Assembly (NCBI GenBank): GCA_018816735.1
Contig: JAHIVH010000088.1
Span: 104,621 to 168,620, forward strand
Reading direction: 5' to 3'
Length of the DNA stretch: 64,000 nt
From: Pseudomonadota bacterium
Lineage (GTDB): Bacteria > Desulfobacterota > Desulfobacteria > Desulfobacterales > JAHIVH01
In this document: piece after piece, positions 56,182 through 64,000 of the stretch
Layout of the letters: each line of letters starts with the position of its first letter
Position numbering within the stretch: the first letter of the stretch is position 1
Program-made: the position numbers and the translations under genes
Notes under the pieces: generated by a model
The model's database searches: none
The model's input: the letters and a program-made list of their open reading frames with translations, nothing else
What the model was told of the DNA's origin: nothing

Positions 56182-56431
56182 AAATAATCAGATCATCAAA
56201 TCCCGGTTTGACGGAAGAGATGTATTTCAATTCGACTACACAGCCTACCGGTCCCTATTGGGCATGATCAATATGGTTGACGAAATCCGGAAAGTAAAAA
56301 AAAATCTTTACCTGGGTGTGGGCACCATCGGGTTTACTAAAAAGCAGCGGTTGAAACCATTGCCGTTTATTCTCTCCGGTCCGGCCGAGCCGTTTATGTG
56401 CACGGATAAACCGTATAAAAAGCTGCTTTGA
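56114..56431 (+). pseudogene. Chimeric remnant: molybdopterin oxidoreductase start fused to another gene's end
   Basis: The first about 34 codons (TSCVLCAQNCGLEVQVENN) match the N-terminal [4Fe-4S] region of the oxidoreductase at 58450-60714 (TGCVLCAQNCGLQILVEDN). After about 56215 the frame continues as an unrelated segment ending TIGFTKKQRLKPLPFILSGPAEPF, which reads like the C-terminus of another protein. No ribosome site is visible. It is best read as the scar of deletions among three genes. Confidence 0.75.
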
Positions 56432-56443
56432 AATGATAACGGA

Positions 56444-57127
56444 TCATTTCGTCGCTTTTTTTACTTGTTTTGATTTCTGACTGTTAACAGTTTGAAAGAT
56501 TTCCTTAAAATTTCTTTTGATTAGCTCATGGGTGGCCTGTAGGGTCTTTTCCATTTCTTTTTTTGGGATTTGGAATACAATCAGCGTCATTTCAATGGCC
56601 CGGAAAATCAGCTCTGGATTGGCATCTGTTTCGCCATGGACGGCTTCCTGGACAAAACTGTGGATGATCCCTTTGACAGAAAGAGACATGGCATAAAAGT
56701 CATCTGATGAAAGTCTGGGAAGGGATTTTTGAAACATGTCCTGGTTCCGCTTTTGGGCTGACTGGGCGATCAGCCGGGCGATACTTCCGGATTGATGGGC
56801 AGCCAGATACAATTCCGCAATAGGCCTGTTCGCCAGAATAAAATAAAACTGCATCCCGATTTCAAGCGAAAAACGAAGCCAGGGGTTACCGTCTTTTCCC
56901 AGGATGTCATCGGCCATGTCAGCCGCCGCATCAAACATATCCTTGGTTATATGGCGTAATATATCTTCTTTATCCCTGAAAAAATGGTAAAGACTTCCTG
57001 TGGTGATACCTGCCTGTTCTGTAATATCTTTGATGGTGGTCCTTGCATACCCCTTTTCCAGAAAAAGCTTTTGGGATAGGTCAATGACTTTTTGTTTTAT
57101 TGTCAATTTATGCTGGAGCCGCTTCAT
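56444..57127 (-). CDS. TetR family transcriptional regulator
   Basis: 227 residues. N-terminal HTH (FLEKGYARTTIKDITEQAGITTGSLYHFFRDKEDIL) and a helical ligand domain. It is divergent from the DAPG-hydrolase-family gene, with two 16-base palindromes between them at 57234 and 57279. Likely represses that gene until a ligand binds. Confidence 0.93.
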   Translation of the reverse strand: MKRLQHKLTIKQKVIDLSQKLFLEKGYARTTIKDITEQAGITTGSLYHFFRDKEDILRHITKDMFDAAADMADDILGKDGNPWLRFSLEIGMQFYFILANRPIAELYLAAHQSGSIARLIAQSAQKRNQDMFQKSLPRLSSDDFYAMSLSVKGIIHSFVQEAVHGETDANPELIFRAIEMTLIVFQIPKKEMEKTLQATHELIKRNFKEIFQTVNSQKSKQVKKATK

Positions 57128-57233
57128 AAACCATACCTTTTTGCCTGAATGTTCACCATTCCCAAGTCATACGAAAATGGACATATCATAAAATTTCTGT
57201 GATCGTAACCTTCATGTTAAAAAAAATAATAGA

Positions 57234-57294
57234 TTAGAATTCATTCTAATTTGTGATTGACAAACCCGAAACACTAAATTAGAATACATTCTAA
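57234..57294 (+). promoter_or_regulatory. Promoter overlapped by two TetR-type operators
   Basis: Operators TTAGAATTCATTCTAA (57234-57249) and TTAGAATACATTCTAA (57279-57294) have identical 7-base arms, 45 bases apart. Between and into them runs a strong promoter: TTGACA (57257-57262), 17 bases, TAGAAT (57280-57285). The second operator covers the -10 box, so bound repressor would block transcription of 57440-58309. Confidence 0.82.
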
Positions 57295-57439
57295 TCACTC
57301 AACCATGATTCAACCGCAGGAACTTTTTACGCAAGGACGTTGGACCGGACCTGTATTCCGATTTCCGGAAAACCGCTACCGTCATGGCAAATCGGACTGA
57401 ATCATGATCCATATCAACCCGATGACAGAGGAGGTTTTC

Positions 57440-58309
57440 ATGGTCCATTTAAAACGGTTTTCCCTGAGTCTTGCCATTTTAATATCGTTAAGTTTTTGCG
57501 CCTGTTCAGATAACATGTCAAATCTGAAGGCCGGACTTACGAAAAAAGAAAAAGGCATGCCGGAGGCCAAATATTATTCAACCGATTTTTCCGAATTTCC
57601 GGATGTGGTTCTGGATGCCATATCATACGGGCCGATATCGCCGGATCAGGCATTGGCTTTTGAGAATATCAACGATCTGGCAAACCCCGGATATCTGGAG
57701 GTAGAAAACGGATATGGTATATTAGAGGACGGGAGCGCCTATGTTGCGGCAAGAACAGAAATGCCCGGTGCAGATATGGAGATGATCCAATGGTGGTTCT
57801 GGTGGCACACCTTGAAAAACATTCGTTATAAAATCTGGTGTCCGGGGGATCATTATGCGATCGGCGCAAAGTATTTGGATCGGTATGCCGACCCAACCCT
57901 GAGTCCTGAGGAAAAAATCACGGACAATCCCCATTATCCCGTCGAGGATGTGGGATTAGGTATTCTGGCACTATCCATCTCTTTCGTGCCGCCAGAGACA
58001 TTCGGGTTTGACACATCTGCATTTGAAAATAACGGCGTTGAAGGTGCGATATGCGGCATTGTGGGAATAAAACTGTTTGGTGTCACCATTGATCATACTT
58101 ATATGTGCCATCTTTTTAGAAAAACAGACACCGGCCTTGAACTTAGAAGCCGTTTCTGGTTGGGCGCCAAACTGGACCCGGCATGGAGAAAAATCATATT
58201 TAATGAAGATGCGGCATTGGGCGTGATGGAGCATTGCTCAAGGGAGTACAATCATCTGGCTTCCTTTCTCCCTGATATATACAATGAATTTGTTGATTCA
58301 GAAGAATAA
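57440..58309 (+). CDS. DAPG hydrolase (PhlG)-family lipoprotein
   Basis: About 289 residues. After a lipoprotein-like signal (LSLAILISLSFCACS) comes a PhlG-type domain: PGADMEMIQWWFWWH, RYKIWCPGDHYAIG, and the late HLFRKTDTGLELRSRFWLG. PhlG cleaves a carbon-carbon bond of diacetylphloroglucinol; members in anaerobes have unknown substrates. GAGGAGG lies 6 bases before ATG 57440, so I reject the earlier start at 57404. The signal peptide places it in the envelope, unusual for this family. Controlled by the divergent TetR gene. Confidence 0.85.
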   Translation: MVHLKRFSLSLAILISLSFCACSDNMSNLKAGLTKKEKGMPEAKYYSTDFSEFPDVVLDAISYGPISPDQALAFENINDLANPGYLEVENGYGILEDGSAYVAARTEMPGADMEMIQWWFWWHTLKNIRYKIWCPGDHYAIGAKYLDRYADPTLSPEEKITDNPHYPVEDVGLGILALSISFVPPETFGFDTSAFENNGVEGAICGIVGIKLFGVTIDHTYMCHLFRKTDTGLELRSRFWLGAKLDPAWRKIIFNEDAALGVMEHCSREYNHLASFLPDIYNEFVDSEE

Positions 58310-58324
58310 GCCATCAAAAGGGGT

Positions 58325-58420
58325 GAAAGAGACTTGAAACCAGAGCCTGGGAACTAAACTATTCAAATGGCAGAATGCCACCCAAATCCAGTTTCCTGTT
58401 CCAAGCATCAAGTCTCTTTC
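58325..58420. repeat. Long inverted repeat between convergent genes
   Basis: GAAAGAGACTTGA (58325-58337) and TCAAGTCTCTTTC (58408-58420) are perfect complements, with weaker pairing further inward. They enclose 70 bases between two convergent genes. Possible bidirectional terminator or small non-autonomous element. Confidence 0.6.
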
Positions 58421-58449
58421 TCCGGGATGCGTGAGTCTTTCGTTGGCAT

Positions 58450-60714
58450 TTATTGATTTCCTGCACCCAACGGAATTGCCACCTTCTCTAGGCGGCATGG
58501 CACAAACCGGTGCAGGGGCGTACCCAGAAAATCCCGGTGGGTATTTTTCGTGAGTCTGTTCACATTCACGCCATATACCGTGCCATCGTAGATCAGGCCG
58601 AAGCCATGAGGAATAAGGACGGTGCCTTTCCGGATCATGTCTGACACTTCAAGTTCTCCTGTTTCACTTCCCGCTTCGGTTACGACCCTTACCTGCTGGC
58701 CGTCCGTAAGGCATAACTTTTCAGCATCTTCGGGATTAACTGCGATCGTACACGCTCTTTTTCCCTTGTTCCATTCCGGGTTTCTCATGAGCGTGTTGCT
58801 GTTAAAATCCATATGCCGGCCCGCATTCAAAATCAACGGATATTCTTTTGACAGATTCAGATCCGCTGCTTCGGTTGCGGCATCAAGGGAATTTGCCTGA
58901 TCTGCCAGCTCCGGAATATGGATTTCTAGTTTTCCTGAAGGGGTTTTAAGGGTGGCCATCAGATTTTCCGAATCGGCCTTGCCAACAAATAATCCCTGGG
59001 GATTGTCCAGAATCGCCTGGAAAATACGGTCTCCCTGATCCATTCCAGATGCGAACCCCGCCCGTTTTGCGTTTTCGCGAAAGGCCTTGGGAGAGACCAT
59101 CAGCATGCCCCAGAGTGCTGCGAGATTGGCGCTGTCCCAAACCTTCCCCAGTGTTTGGGCCAATACAAAAGGCATTTGGGAAAGGGACTTTTCATTTGTC
59201 GCCGCCCATTCCATGAGCTTGGCGCCAAAGGCCATCCGGTCTCCTCCAGCCGCCTTTTCCAGATCAGCAGGGATAGAAGGAATCATGCCCATTTTTTCCG
59301 CTATCCGTGTGAAAATCTGGGCGGATTCCAGACAGTCTCCTTCCGGATTTACTACCGGCCGCCGCATCTGGAAGAACACCTCGGGAAACGTCCACGGGAA
59401 AAACGTGCCGTCCCAGGATTCATAATAAGTTCGACAGGGAAGCACATAATGGGCGAACCGTGCGGTCTCGCTCATCACGATTTCGTTTACGACCAGAAGA
59501 TCAAGTTTTTTGAATGCCTCTTCATATGCCGTGGTATCTGCATAGGCCCGAAGCGGATTGCAGGCGCTTACGAAAACCGCCCGCAGCCGGTCCTTGTGAT
59601 CACATAAAATCTCTTCAGGCATGACATTGGGCGGGAAAGATCCGGCTGCCGCAGGCGGCATGCCGGTTTTGACCGTTCTCCATGTTTTGGGATGACGCTC
59701 GTCTGCATGAACGCCCATGGGCATGACCATGCCGGGGATGACATTTCCGCCGCGCACGCCAAAAATCCCGCAAACCGTACCCAGTATCGTCAGAAAATAA
59801 CAATTAAGCGTACTATGCCTGCCCATATAAATGCCCAGATCCGGGTGCATGCACCATGTTTTGGTGGTTAGCAGACGGCACACTTTTTTAACGGTTTCAT
59901 AATCAAGCTCGCAAAGAGAGATCGCAGCTTTTGCATCAAACCCCTTAAACCATCCCTCGATTTTGTCCCAGCCGTCCACAAATCCATCAAGGTAGTCTCT
60001 GTTTTCCCAGCCGTTTTCAAGAATGATGGCAATCATGGCCTTCATGAGAAGCGAATCCGTTCCCGGCCGAATGGGGAGATGGATGTCTGCAATGGCTGCG
60101 GTCTCACTTTTTCTGGGGTCCACGATGAGAAGAATGCGATCCGGGTCCTTGCTGAATGCAGTCAATACTTTTCTGGCTTGTGGCATCTGGTGGCTCATCA
60201 TGCCATTCCATCCCCACCCCACGATCATCTCGCTTTCATGTTCATCCGGAATCATCACATTATACTGCTTGCCGGTGGTTCTCCCGAAAACCCACCACAT
60301 GCCGCTGAACTCCTGACCTGCAGATGAATACAGGTATTGCGATCCCAGGCTTTTCAGAAAGGTCACGCCAAATGCCCCTTCAAAATGTCCGCCCTGGGCG
60401 CTTGCCCCCATATAGGCGAGGCATCGCGGGCCATGGTCAGCCAACAATTTTTTGAGTTTTCCGGCGATCTCGTCAACCGCCTGCTCCCAGGACACAGGTT
60501 CAAATTTATCCCCTACCCGTTTAAGGGGTGTTTTCAACCGGTCCTTGGGATACTGGTGATACATGATGTTAAGACCTTTCCGGCAGGCGTACCCTTCACT
60601 TCTCAGGTTTGACTTGTCCGGTTTCACCCGGACCATCCGGTTATCTTCCACCAGAATCTGAAGCCCGCAATTCTGCGCGCAAAGCACACATCCGGTTTGA
60701 TGCCATTTGCCCAT
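58450..60714 (-). CDS. Molybdopterin-dependent oxidoreductase (DMSO reductase family)
   Basis: 754 residues. N-terminal [4Fe-4S] site CVLCAQNC ... ACRKG (Cys 9, 12, 16 and about 44), then the molybdopterin domains (DPRKSETAAIADIHLPIRPGTD, CNPLRAYADT, NEIVMSETARFAHYVLP) and the C-terminal cofactor domain (NAGRHMDFNSNTL). No twin-arginine signal, so cytoplasmic; electron-transfer subunits are not adjacent. Substrate unknown; no Sec codon seen. GGAGG precedes the ATG. A MarR-type operator lies 37 bases upstream of the start. Confidence 0.92.
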   Translation of the reverse strand: MGKWHQTGCVLCAQNCGLQILVEDNRMVRVKPDKSNLRSEGYACRKGLNIMYHQYPKDRLKTPLKRVGDKFEPVSWEQAVDEIAGKLKKLLADHGPRCLAYMGASAQGGHFEGAFGVTFLKSLGSQYLYSSAGQEFSGMWWVFGRTTGKQYNVMIPDEHESEMIVGWGWNGMMSHQMPQARKVLTAFSKDPDRILLIVDPRKSETAAIADIHLPIRPGTDSLLMKAMIAIILENGWENRDYLDGFVDGWDKIEGWFKGFDAKAAISLCELDYETVKKVCRLLTTKTWCMHPDLGIYMGRHSTLNCYFLTILGTVCGIFGVRGGNVIPGMVMPMGVHADERHPKTWRTVKTGMPPAAAGSFPPNVMPEEILCDHKDRLRAVFVSACNPLRAYADTTAYEEAFKKLDLLVVNEIVMSETARFAHYVLPCRTYYESWDGTFFPWTFPEVFFQMRRPVVNPEGDCLESAQIFTRIAEKMGMIPSIPADLEKAAGGDRMAFGAKLMEWAATNEKSLSQMPFVLAQTLGKVWDSANLAALWGMLMVSPKAFRENAKRAGFASGMDQGDRIFQAILDNPQGLFVGKADSENLMATLKTPSGKLEIHIPELADQANSLDAATEAADLNLSKEYPLILNAGRHMDFNSNTLMRNPEWNKGKRACTIAVNPEDAEKLCLTDGQQVRVVTEAGSETGELEVSDMIRKGTVLIPHGFGLIYDGTVYGVNVNRLTKNTHRDFLGTPLHRFVPCRLEKVAIPLGAGNQ

Positions 60715-60750
60715 GACTGACCTCCTTATCCTAAAATGATGCTGTCGATA

Positions 60751-60768
60751 TGGTTCGCATACGAACCA
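60751..60768. promoter_or_regulatory. MarR-type operator upstream of the molybdopterin oxidoreductase
   Basis: TGGTTCGCATACGAACCA: perfect 7-base arms around CATA. It matches the site before marR (61231-61248) at 15 of 18 bases. Confidence 0.75.
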
Positions 60769-60780
60769 GGACCCAACCTG

Positions 60781-61209
60781 CTAAACCAGATCCATCAAAA
60801 ACCGCCTGAACAAAACCTTTTCTTCAATGGTAAACCGTAAAAGCAGTTCCTCGTTTGCCGCCTGCCGCTCCTGTTGAAGAATTTCCTTCATGTGTAATGC
60901 TTTTTCAGCCGGGAATACCCGGATCGCCCGCCTGTCTTTTTCATCCGGCTGCTTTTCGATCCATCCGCCTTCGACCATCCGCTCCAGAACGCCTGACAGT
61001 GTGGATTTGTCAATGGACAGAATGGCCCCCAGTTCGACCGCGGTAATCCCATCCCCTTTCATCTGCCACAGGGCCTCCAGAATCACGTACTGAATATTTG
61101 TCAGGCCATATTGAAGCAGTCTTTTTTTGACCAGCCCATGCCCTTTTTGATAGGCCTTGGAAAGCAGAAAAATCATACAATCCGGCGCAGCGTTGTCTTC
61201 TGTTTTCAT
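60781..61209 (-). CDS. MarR family transcriptional regulator
   Basis: 142 residues. Winged helix: ITAVELGAILSIDKSTLSGVLERMVEGGWIEKQPDEKDRRAIRV. It lies 66 bases upstream of the oxidoreductase gene on the same strand. Two matching palindromes, one before each gene, point to autoregulation and control of the oxidoreductase, probably relieved by a small aromatic or phenolic ligand (inference from the family). Confidence 0.93.
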   Translation of the reverse strand: MKTEDNAAPDCMIFLLSKAYQKGHGLVKKRLLQYGLTNIQYVILEALWQMKGDGITAVELGAILSIDKSTLSGVLERMVEGGWIEKQPDEKDRRAIRVFPAEKALHMKEILQQERQAANEELLLRFTIEEKVLFRRFLMDLV

Positions 61210-61230
61210 TCAAACACAATCCCCCTCATT

Positions 61231-61274
61231 TAGTTAGCATACAAACCATATAGCCTTTCGCTTTCAAATGTCAA
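61231..61274 (-). promoter_or_regulatory. marR promoter and operator
   Basis: Minus strand: TTGACA (61274-61269), 16 bases, TATATG (61252-61247). The operator TAGTTAGCATACAAACCA (61231-61248) overlaps the end of the -10 box and the start region. Confidence 0.65.
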
Positions 61275-61450
61275 CATGTAAATCCGTTTTGGGCAGGGTA
61301 ACATTTGGAATTTATCTATTAAATATTACTGGTTCGAGCAAATCTCTCAAATTCTTAATCGTAATCGAAAATGCATCTCATGTGGCCAGCTTTCCTTTAT
61401 TTTGGAGGGTTGTGAAGATTAAGATTAAAACATGAAGGGATGGCGCATTT

Positions 61451-61493
61451 AAAAAGGCAACTCTCCCTGATCTGCAGGGGGGAGTTGCCTTTC
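61451..61493 (-). terminator. Rho-independent terminator of the CocE-type gene
   Basis: Minus strand: AAAGGCAACTC and GAGTTGCCTTT form a perfect 11-base stem, extended by CCCCCT/AGGGA, with TTTTT after it. Lies 40 bases past the stop codon. Confidence 0.9.
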
Positions 61494-61532
61494 CTAAATA
61501 ACGGGACTGCTGAAGGAATGAATTGTCACCCG

Positions 61533-63824
61533 CTACTCAACCATAAATGCCTCAGGCGGCGACCAGTCGGTTGCGGTGGCATTTTCGGTGCTGTCGAGAC
61601 GCCGCAGACGGGAACGCACAGCGCAGCTTCCAGGCGGAAGGTTTGAAAACGTGACCGTGGTATCGCGTATACCTTCGTAAACGGTGCGCCAGGTTCCGTC
61701 TGTCTGGAGTTGGACGTCGAATCCGATCCCTTCAGGCGGGGCTGAAACGCCTATTTCAACGTTCACCTGACTGCCGGCGTCAACCGGCTTGAGCACGCGG
61801 TCAGGAATCTCTATGGTTCCTTCAAAACCGAAAACCATGTCACGGTAGGTGAATGTACCTGCCCATGGTATGGTTTTCCACCAGGTTTCCGGATTATGAG
61901 ACCGCAAGCCTCTGATCAGCTGAGATTCAAAGAGACCAAGGCCACTCGATTCAGATACGGAGTGGTAGTCATCGTCCTGATTGGTCCATTCAAAACGATC
62001 GCCCATCTGTCCGCTTGACTGCAAAGGGCCAAACGCGTAGTTGTTTATATCAATCTGGTGTACGGGACTGGGATCAGCAGGAATGACAGGAAGATCAAGC
62101 CACGATGATTTATCATCACCGGTGTATATCTTTACCGTTCCCGGGTCTGGTGAAAAGGTCTGATACGCCGGTGCTCTCAACATGAACTTGGGAAGGAAGG
62201 GGAGCAACTGCCCATTGAAAATGACTTCCCCGGATCGCCAGTGCGGGCCGCAATGGATGGTCAGCCCGATTTTATGGCCGGCTTTGAAAACCATGCTGGT
62301 GGGCCAAAGCTCCACATCCACGGGAACAGGCACGTCCGGTGTCAGCCAGTCGTTTTCGGTGAATAGATAAAACGGTTGATGCGGAAGCGAGCGTTCAGGA
62401 TCAAGCGCTCTCAGTGAAGCCCGCAGCCAGCCGCGTGTGACCGGTTCATCATCAGAATGGGGCACATAATAAGGGAACCGGGTTTCATCTCCGTTTTCAT
62501 CAAAATCATGTAGCTCCACGGTAAGATCAACGTCCCTTGTGGAAGACGACACAAAAAAGTGCGCACTCACAGGGCCGGCGATCTGAACATCTTCTGCCAG
62601 CGTCCCGGAGAGGAAGGTCACCCGATCACTTTTTCCGTAGTAATTTTTTTCCCATTCCGCCTGGGCCGAGCTTTCTTCCGTCGCATCTGTGGTGCCCAGG
62701 GTGTTGCTTTCGGCATCCAGATAATATTTTGTCCACTCTGTTTTTTCAAGCGGCCAGGTATCTCCGTATACATGGGTGAAAGTGTCAGAGTCGGTTCGAA
62801 GCTGGACATCTATGGCAGGCTCGTTTTCGATACCATTTTCCACACCTTTCAGCCAATAGTCAAAAAAACGCAAGACCGTGCGGTTGGCCCAGGGCTGGTA
62901 AGCCGATCCCCAGTGCGTGCCGCTGTATAGCAGCAGCTTCTTGTTCGCACTTTGCGATGCGGAGAACGCAACGACATTCCCCCTCAGGTGCAAATCGGGA
63001 TCATTGAGGTTCCCTACGGAGAGCATGGGCACATCGCTTTGAGATAACGCCTCCAGCACAGAAGGTGTGCTTCCCTCTGGCCGTGAATTCACATTTGCAC
63101 CGTATTCCCATACATCATCCATCAAGGGGTGATCAAAAATCATCTTAAAATAGTTTGTGGCCGTCCACCAGTTGCTTGAAAGAATTTGGAGTCCCACCGC
63201 AAAGGTGACGCCGAACATACATGGGATGCCACCGCGATAGCCGATATCACGATAGGGATCTGAGAGACCCTCCCAGGGAACAATGGCCTTCAGGTGAGGT
63301 GGATTTAAGCCTGCGACCCAAAACTGCGAGACGGCAAAATAGGAGATACCAAATAGCCCTATATTACCGTTGCTCCAGGGTTGCTCTGCTGCCCACTCAA
63401 TGGCGTCATAATAATCTTCGAACTCCTGATAATCAAGCGCAGCGGTTTTCCCTTTTGATCCGCCATATCCTCGTGTACTGATTGTAATATACACATAACC
63501 GCGTGGAATCCAATAACCGGGGTTGGCCTGTTCGAACTGCAGATACCGTGTATCCGCACCGCCAAAGTCATCCGTGCCAGGCATCAGGTCAGGAACATAG
63601 AGATATCGGGGATAAGGCGACTCGGACATGATCACCGGATATTTGCCAGGTCCGTCAGGACGATAAATATCGCCCTTCACCATCCTTCCATCGCGTAACG
63701 GTATCTCGACACCATACTCGCACTTGACATCATAGCCCGTTGGCTGGCTGAGCCCGTAGTCGTAACGCCCATCGTCAATAGATGAAGCGTCTGCAAAAAC
63801 AGGGGGGGTGGATAACAATACCAT
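61533..63824 (-). CDS. CocE/NonD family hydrolase (X-Pro dipeptidyl-peptidase S15-like)
   Basis: 763 residues. Alpha/beta hydrolase with EIPLRDGRMVKGDIYRP, the oxyanion region SPYPRYLYV, nucleophile Ser in GLFGISYF (about 160), and His in GTHWGS (about 300). The C-terminal jelly-roll domain (AGPVSAHFFVSSSTRDVDLTVELHD, AGHKIGLTIHCGPHW) and a fibronectin-like tail follow. It hydrolyses an ester or amide; substrate unknown. From ATG 63824 only a 12-residue stub of signal peptide is left, yet the frame upstream stays hydrophobic (ILRFIYGVILPGVF) up to about 63862, where an insertion element begins. The native start was probably displaced. Confidence 0.88.
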   Translation of the reverse strand: MVLLSTPPVFADASSIDDGRYDYGLSQPTGYDVKCEYGVEIPLRDGRMVKGDIYRPDGPGKYPVIMSESPYPRYLYVPDLMPGTDDFGGADTRYLQFEQANPGYWIPRGYVYITISTRGYGGSKGKTAALDYQEFEDYYDAIEWAAEQPWSNGNIGLFGISYFAVSQFWVAGLNPPHLKAIVPWEGLSDPYRDIGYRGGIPCMFGVTFAVGLQILSSNWWTATNYFKMIFDHPLMDDVWEYGANVNSRPEGSTPSVLEALSQSDVPMLSVGNLNDPDLHLRGNVVAFSASQSANKKLLLYSGTHWGSAYQPWANRTVLRFFDYWLKGVENGIENEPAIDVQLRTDSDTFTHVYGDTWPLEKTEWTKYYLDAESNTLGTTDATEESSAQAEWEKNYYGKSDRVTFLSGTLAEDVQIAGPVSAHFFVSSSTRDVDLTVELHDFDENGDETRFPYYVPHSDDEPVTRGWLRASLRALDPERSLPHQPFYLFTENDWLTPDVPVPVDVELWPTSMVFKAGHKIGLTIHCGPHWRSGEVIFNGQLLPFLPKFMLRAPAYQTFSPDPGTVKIYTGDDKSSWLDLPVIPADPSPVHQIDINNYAFGPLQSSGQMGDRFEWTNQDDDYHSVSESSGLGLFESQLIRGLRSHNPETWWKTIPWAGTFTYRDMVFGFEGTIEIPDRVLKPVDAGSQVNVEIGVSAPPEGIGFDVQLQTDGTWRTVYEGIRDTTVTFSNLPPGSCAVRSRLRRLDSTENATATDWSPPEAFMVE

Positions 63825-63862
63825 AAAGACACCCGGTAATATAACCCCATAAATAAACCTTA

Positions 63863-64000
63863 GGATCTGTAAAAAAATAACTTGGTCATTTAGCGCGAGA
63901 TGTGATAAGATGATTGCATGGATATTGAATCAGCAATCAGAGAGCGTTATAAAAATCTCGAATGGGCATTAGATGAAAGGCTCAGGCGTTTATTTGCTGC
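63863..64000 (+). mobile_element. Left end of an ISAzo13-like insertion sequence
   Basis: The likely terminal begins GGATCTGTAAAAAA at 63863. The transposase starts 56 bases further in. The element runs past the edge of the window, so its other end and target duplication cannot be seen. Confidence 0.6.
63919..64000 (+). CDS. ISAzo13 family transposase, N-terminal part
   Basis: 27 residues are visible: MDIESAIRERYKNLEW and then ALDERLRRLFAA, the usual start of ISAzo13-type (Rhodopirellula-type DDE) transposases. Cut by the window edge. Confidence 0.75.

Noticed and set aside
1..64000. CRISPR array or other long regular repeats
   Set aside because: None seen. The only regular array is the short octamer series at 8907-8997, whose spacing is far too short for CRISPR.

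Overview
The window looks like chromosome of a strictly anaerobic Desulfobacterota bacterium (Desulfobacterales-like sulfate reducer or relative). The evidence is gene content: a full-length HdrA with HdrD-like and MvhD partners, two 2-hydroxyacyl-CoA dehydratase/double-cubane reductases, selB beside a tRNA-Sec gene, a DHH-CBS-poly(A) polymerase fusion, and a molybdopterin oxidoreductase. No species can be named from the sequence alone.

Layout. 1-7058: a CCA/A-adding enzyme fusion (+) and a 1368-residue envelope protein with an apparent internal duplication (-). 7115-20742: an accessory island read entirely on the minus strand. It holds a small HTH protein, two tandem HsdM, a DUF1016/YhcG-type nuclease, HsdS, HsdR, a DUF6880 protein, two copies of a pRiA4b ORF-3 protein, a RhuM protein and a frameshifted four-helix-bundle gene. 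Inside it, 8250-9020 is gene-free and holds a palindrome, a tmRNA T-arm-like sequence and an iteron-like array. 21281-24490: ssrA (tmRNA) with terminator, smpB, ptsI and ptsH. 24754-36419: a LOG-family protein, a hybrid sensor kinase, a modular FapA-type protein, a flagellar rod-like protein, and a HEAT/pentapeptide/class I adenylate cyclase fusion. 36654-42211: an agmatinase-family enzyme, an RNase II-family exonuclease, selB, a small unknown gene and tRNA-Sec. 42225-47381: operon hdrD-like, hdrA, mvhD, HesB/IscA-like. 48157-51575: a DUF1573 protein, then an operon of two double-cubane-type reductases plus a small cysteine-rich gene that appears to start with CTG. 51865-60780: a secreted unknown, a GntR-nitroreductase-ferredoxin operon, gene remnants, a TetR regulator facing a DAPG-hydrolase-family lipoprotein, and a molybdopterin oxidoreductase behind a MarR regulator. 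61533-64000: a CocE/NonD-type hydrolase whose 5' end abuts an ISAzo13-like element running off the edge.

How the parts fit. The island operon is a type I restriction-modification system with defence-associated accessories; many of its genes overlap by ATGA. The Hdr/MvhD operon and the double-cubane reductase operon share a 20-bp motif (18/20) upstream of their predicted promoters, so they may be co-regulated and linked by low-potential electrons; that link is inference. The right-hand third has three local regulators (GntR, TetR, MarR), each with visible palindromic candidate operators next to its own gene and its probable targets. This is the pattern of substrate-inducible catabolic or detoxification modules.
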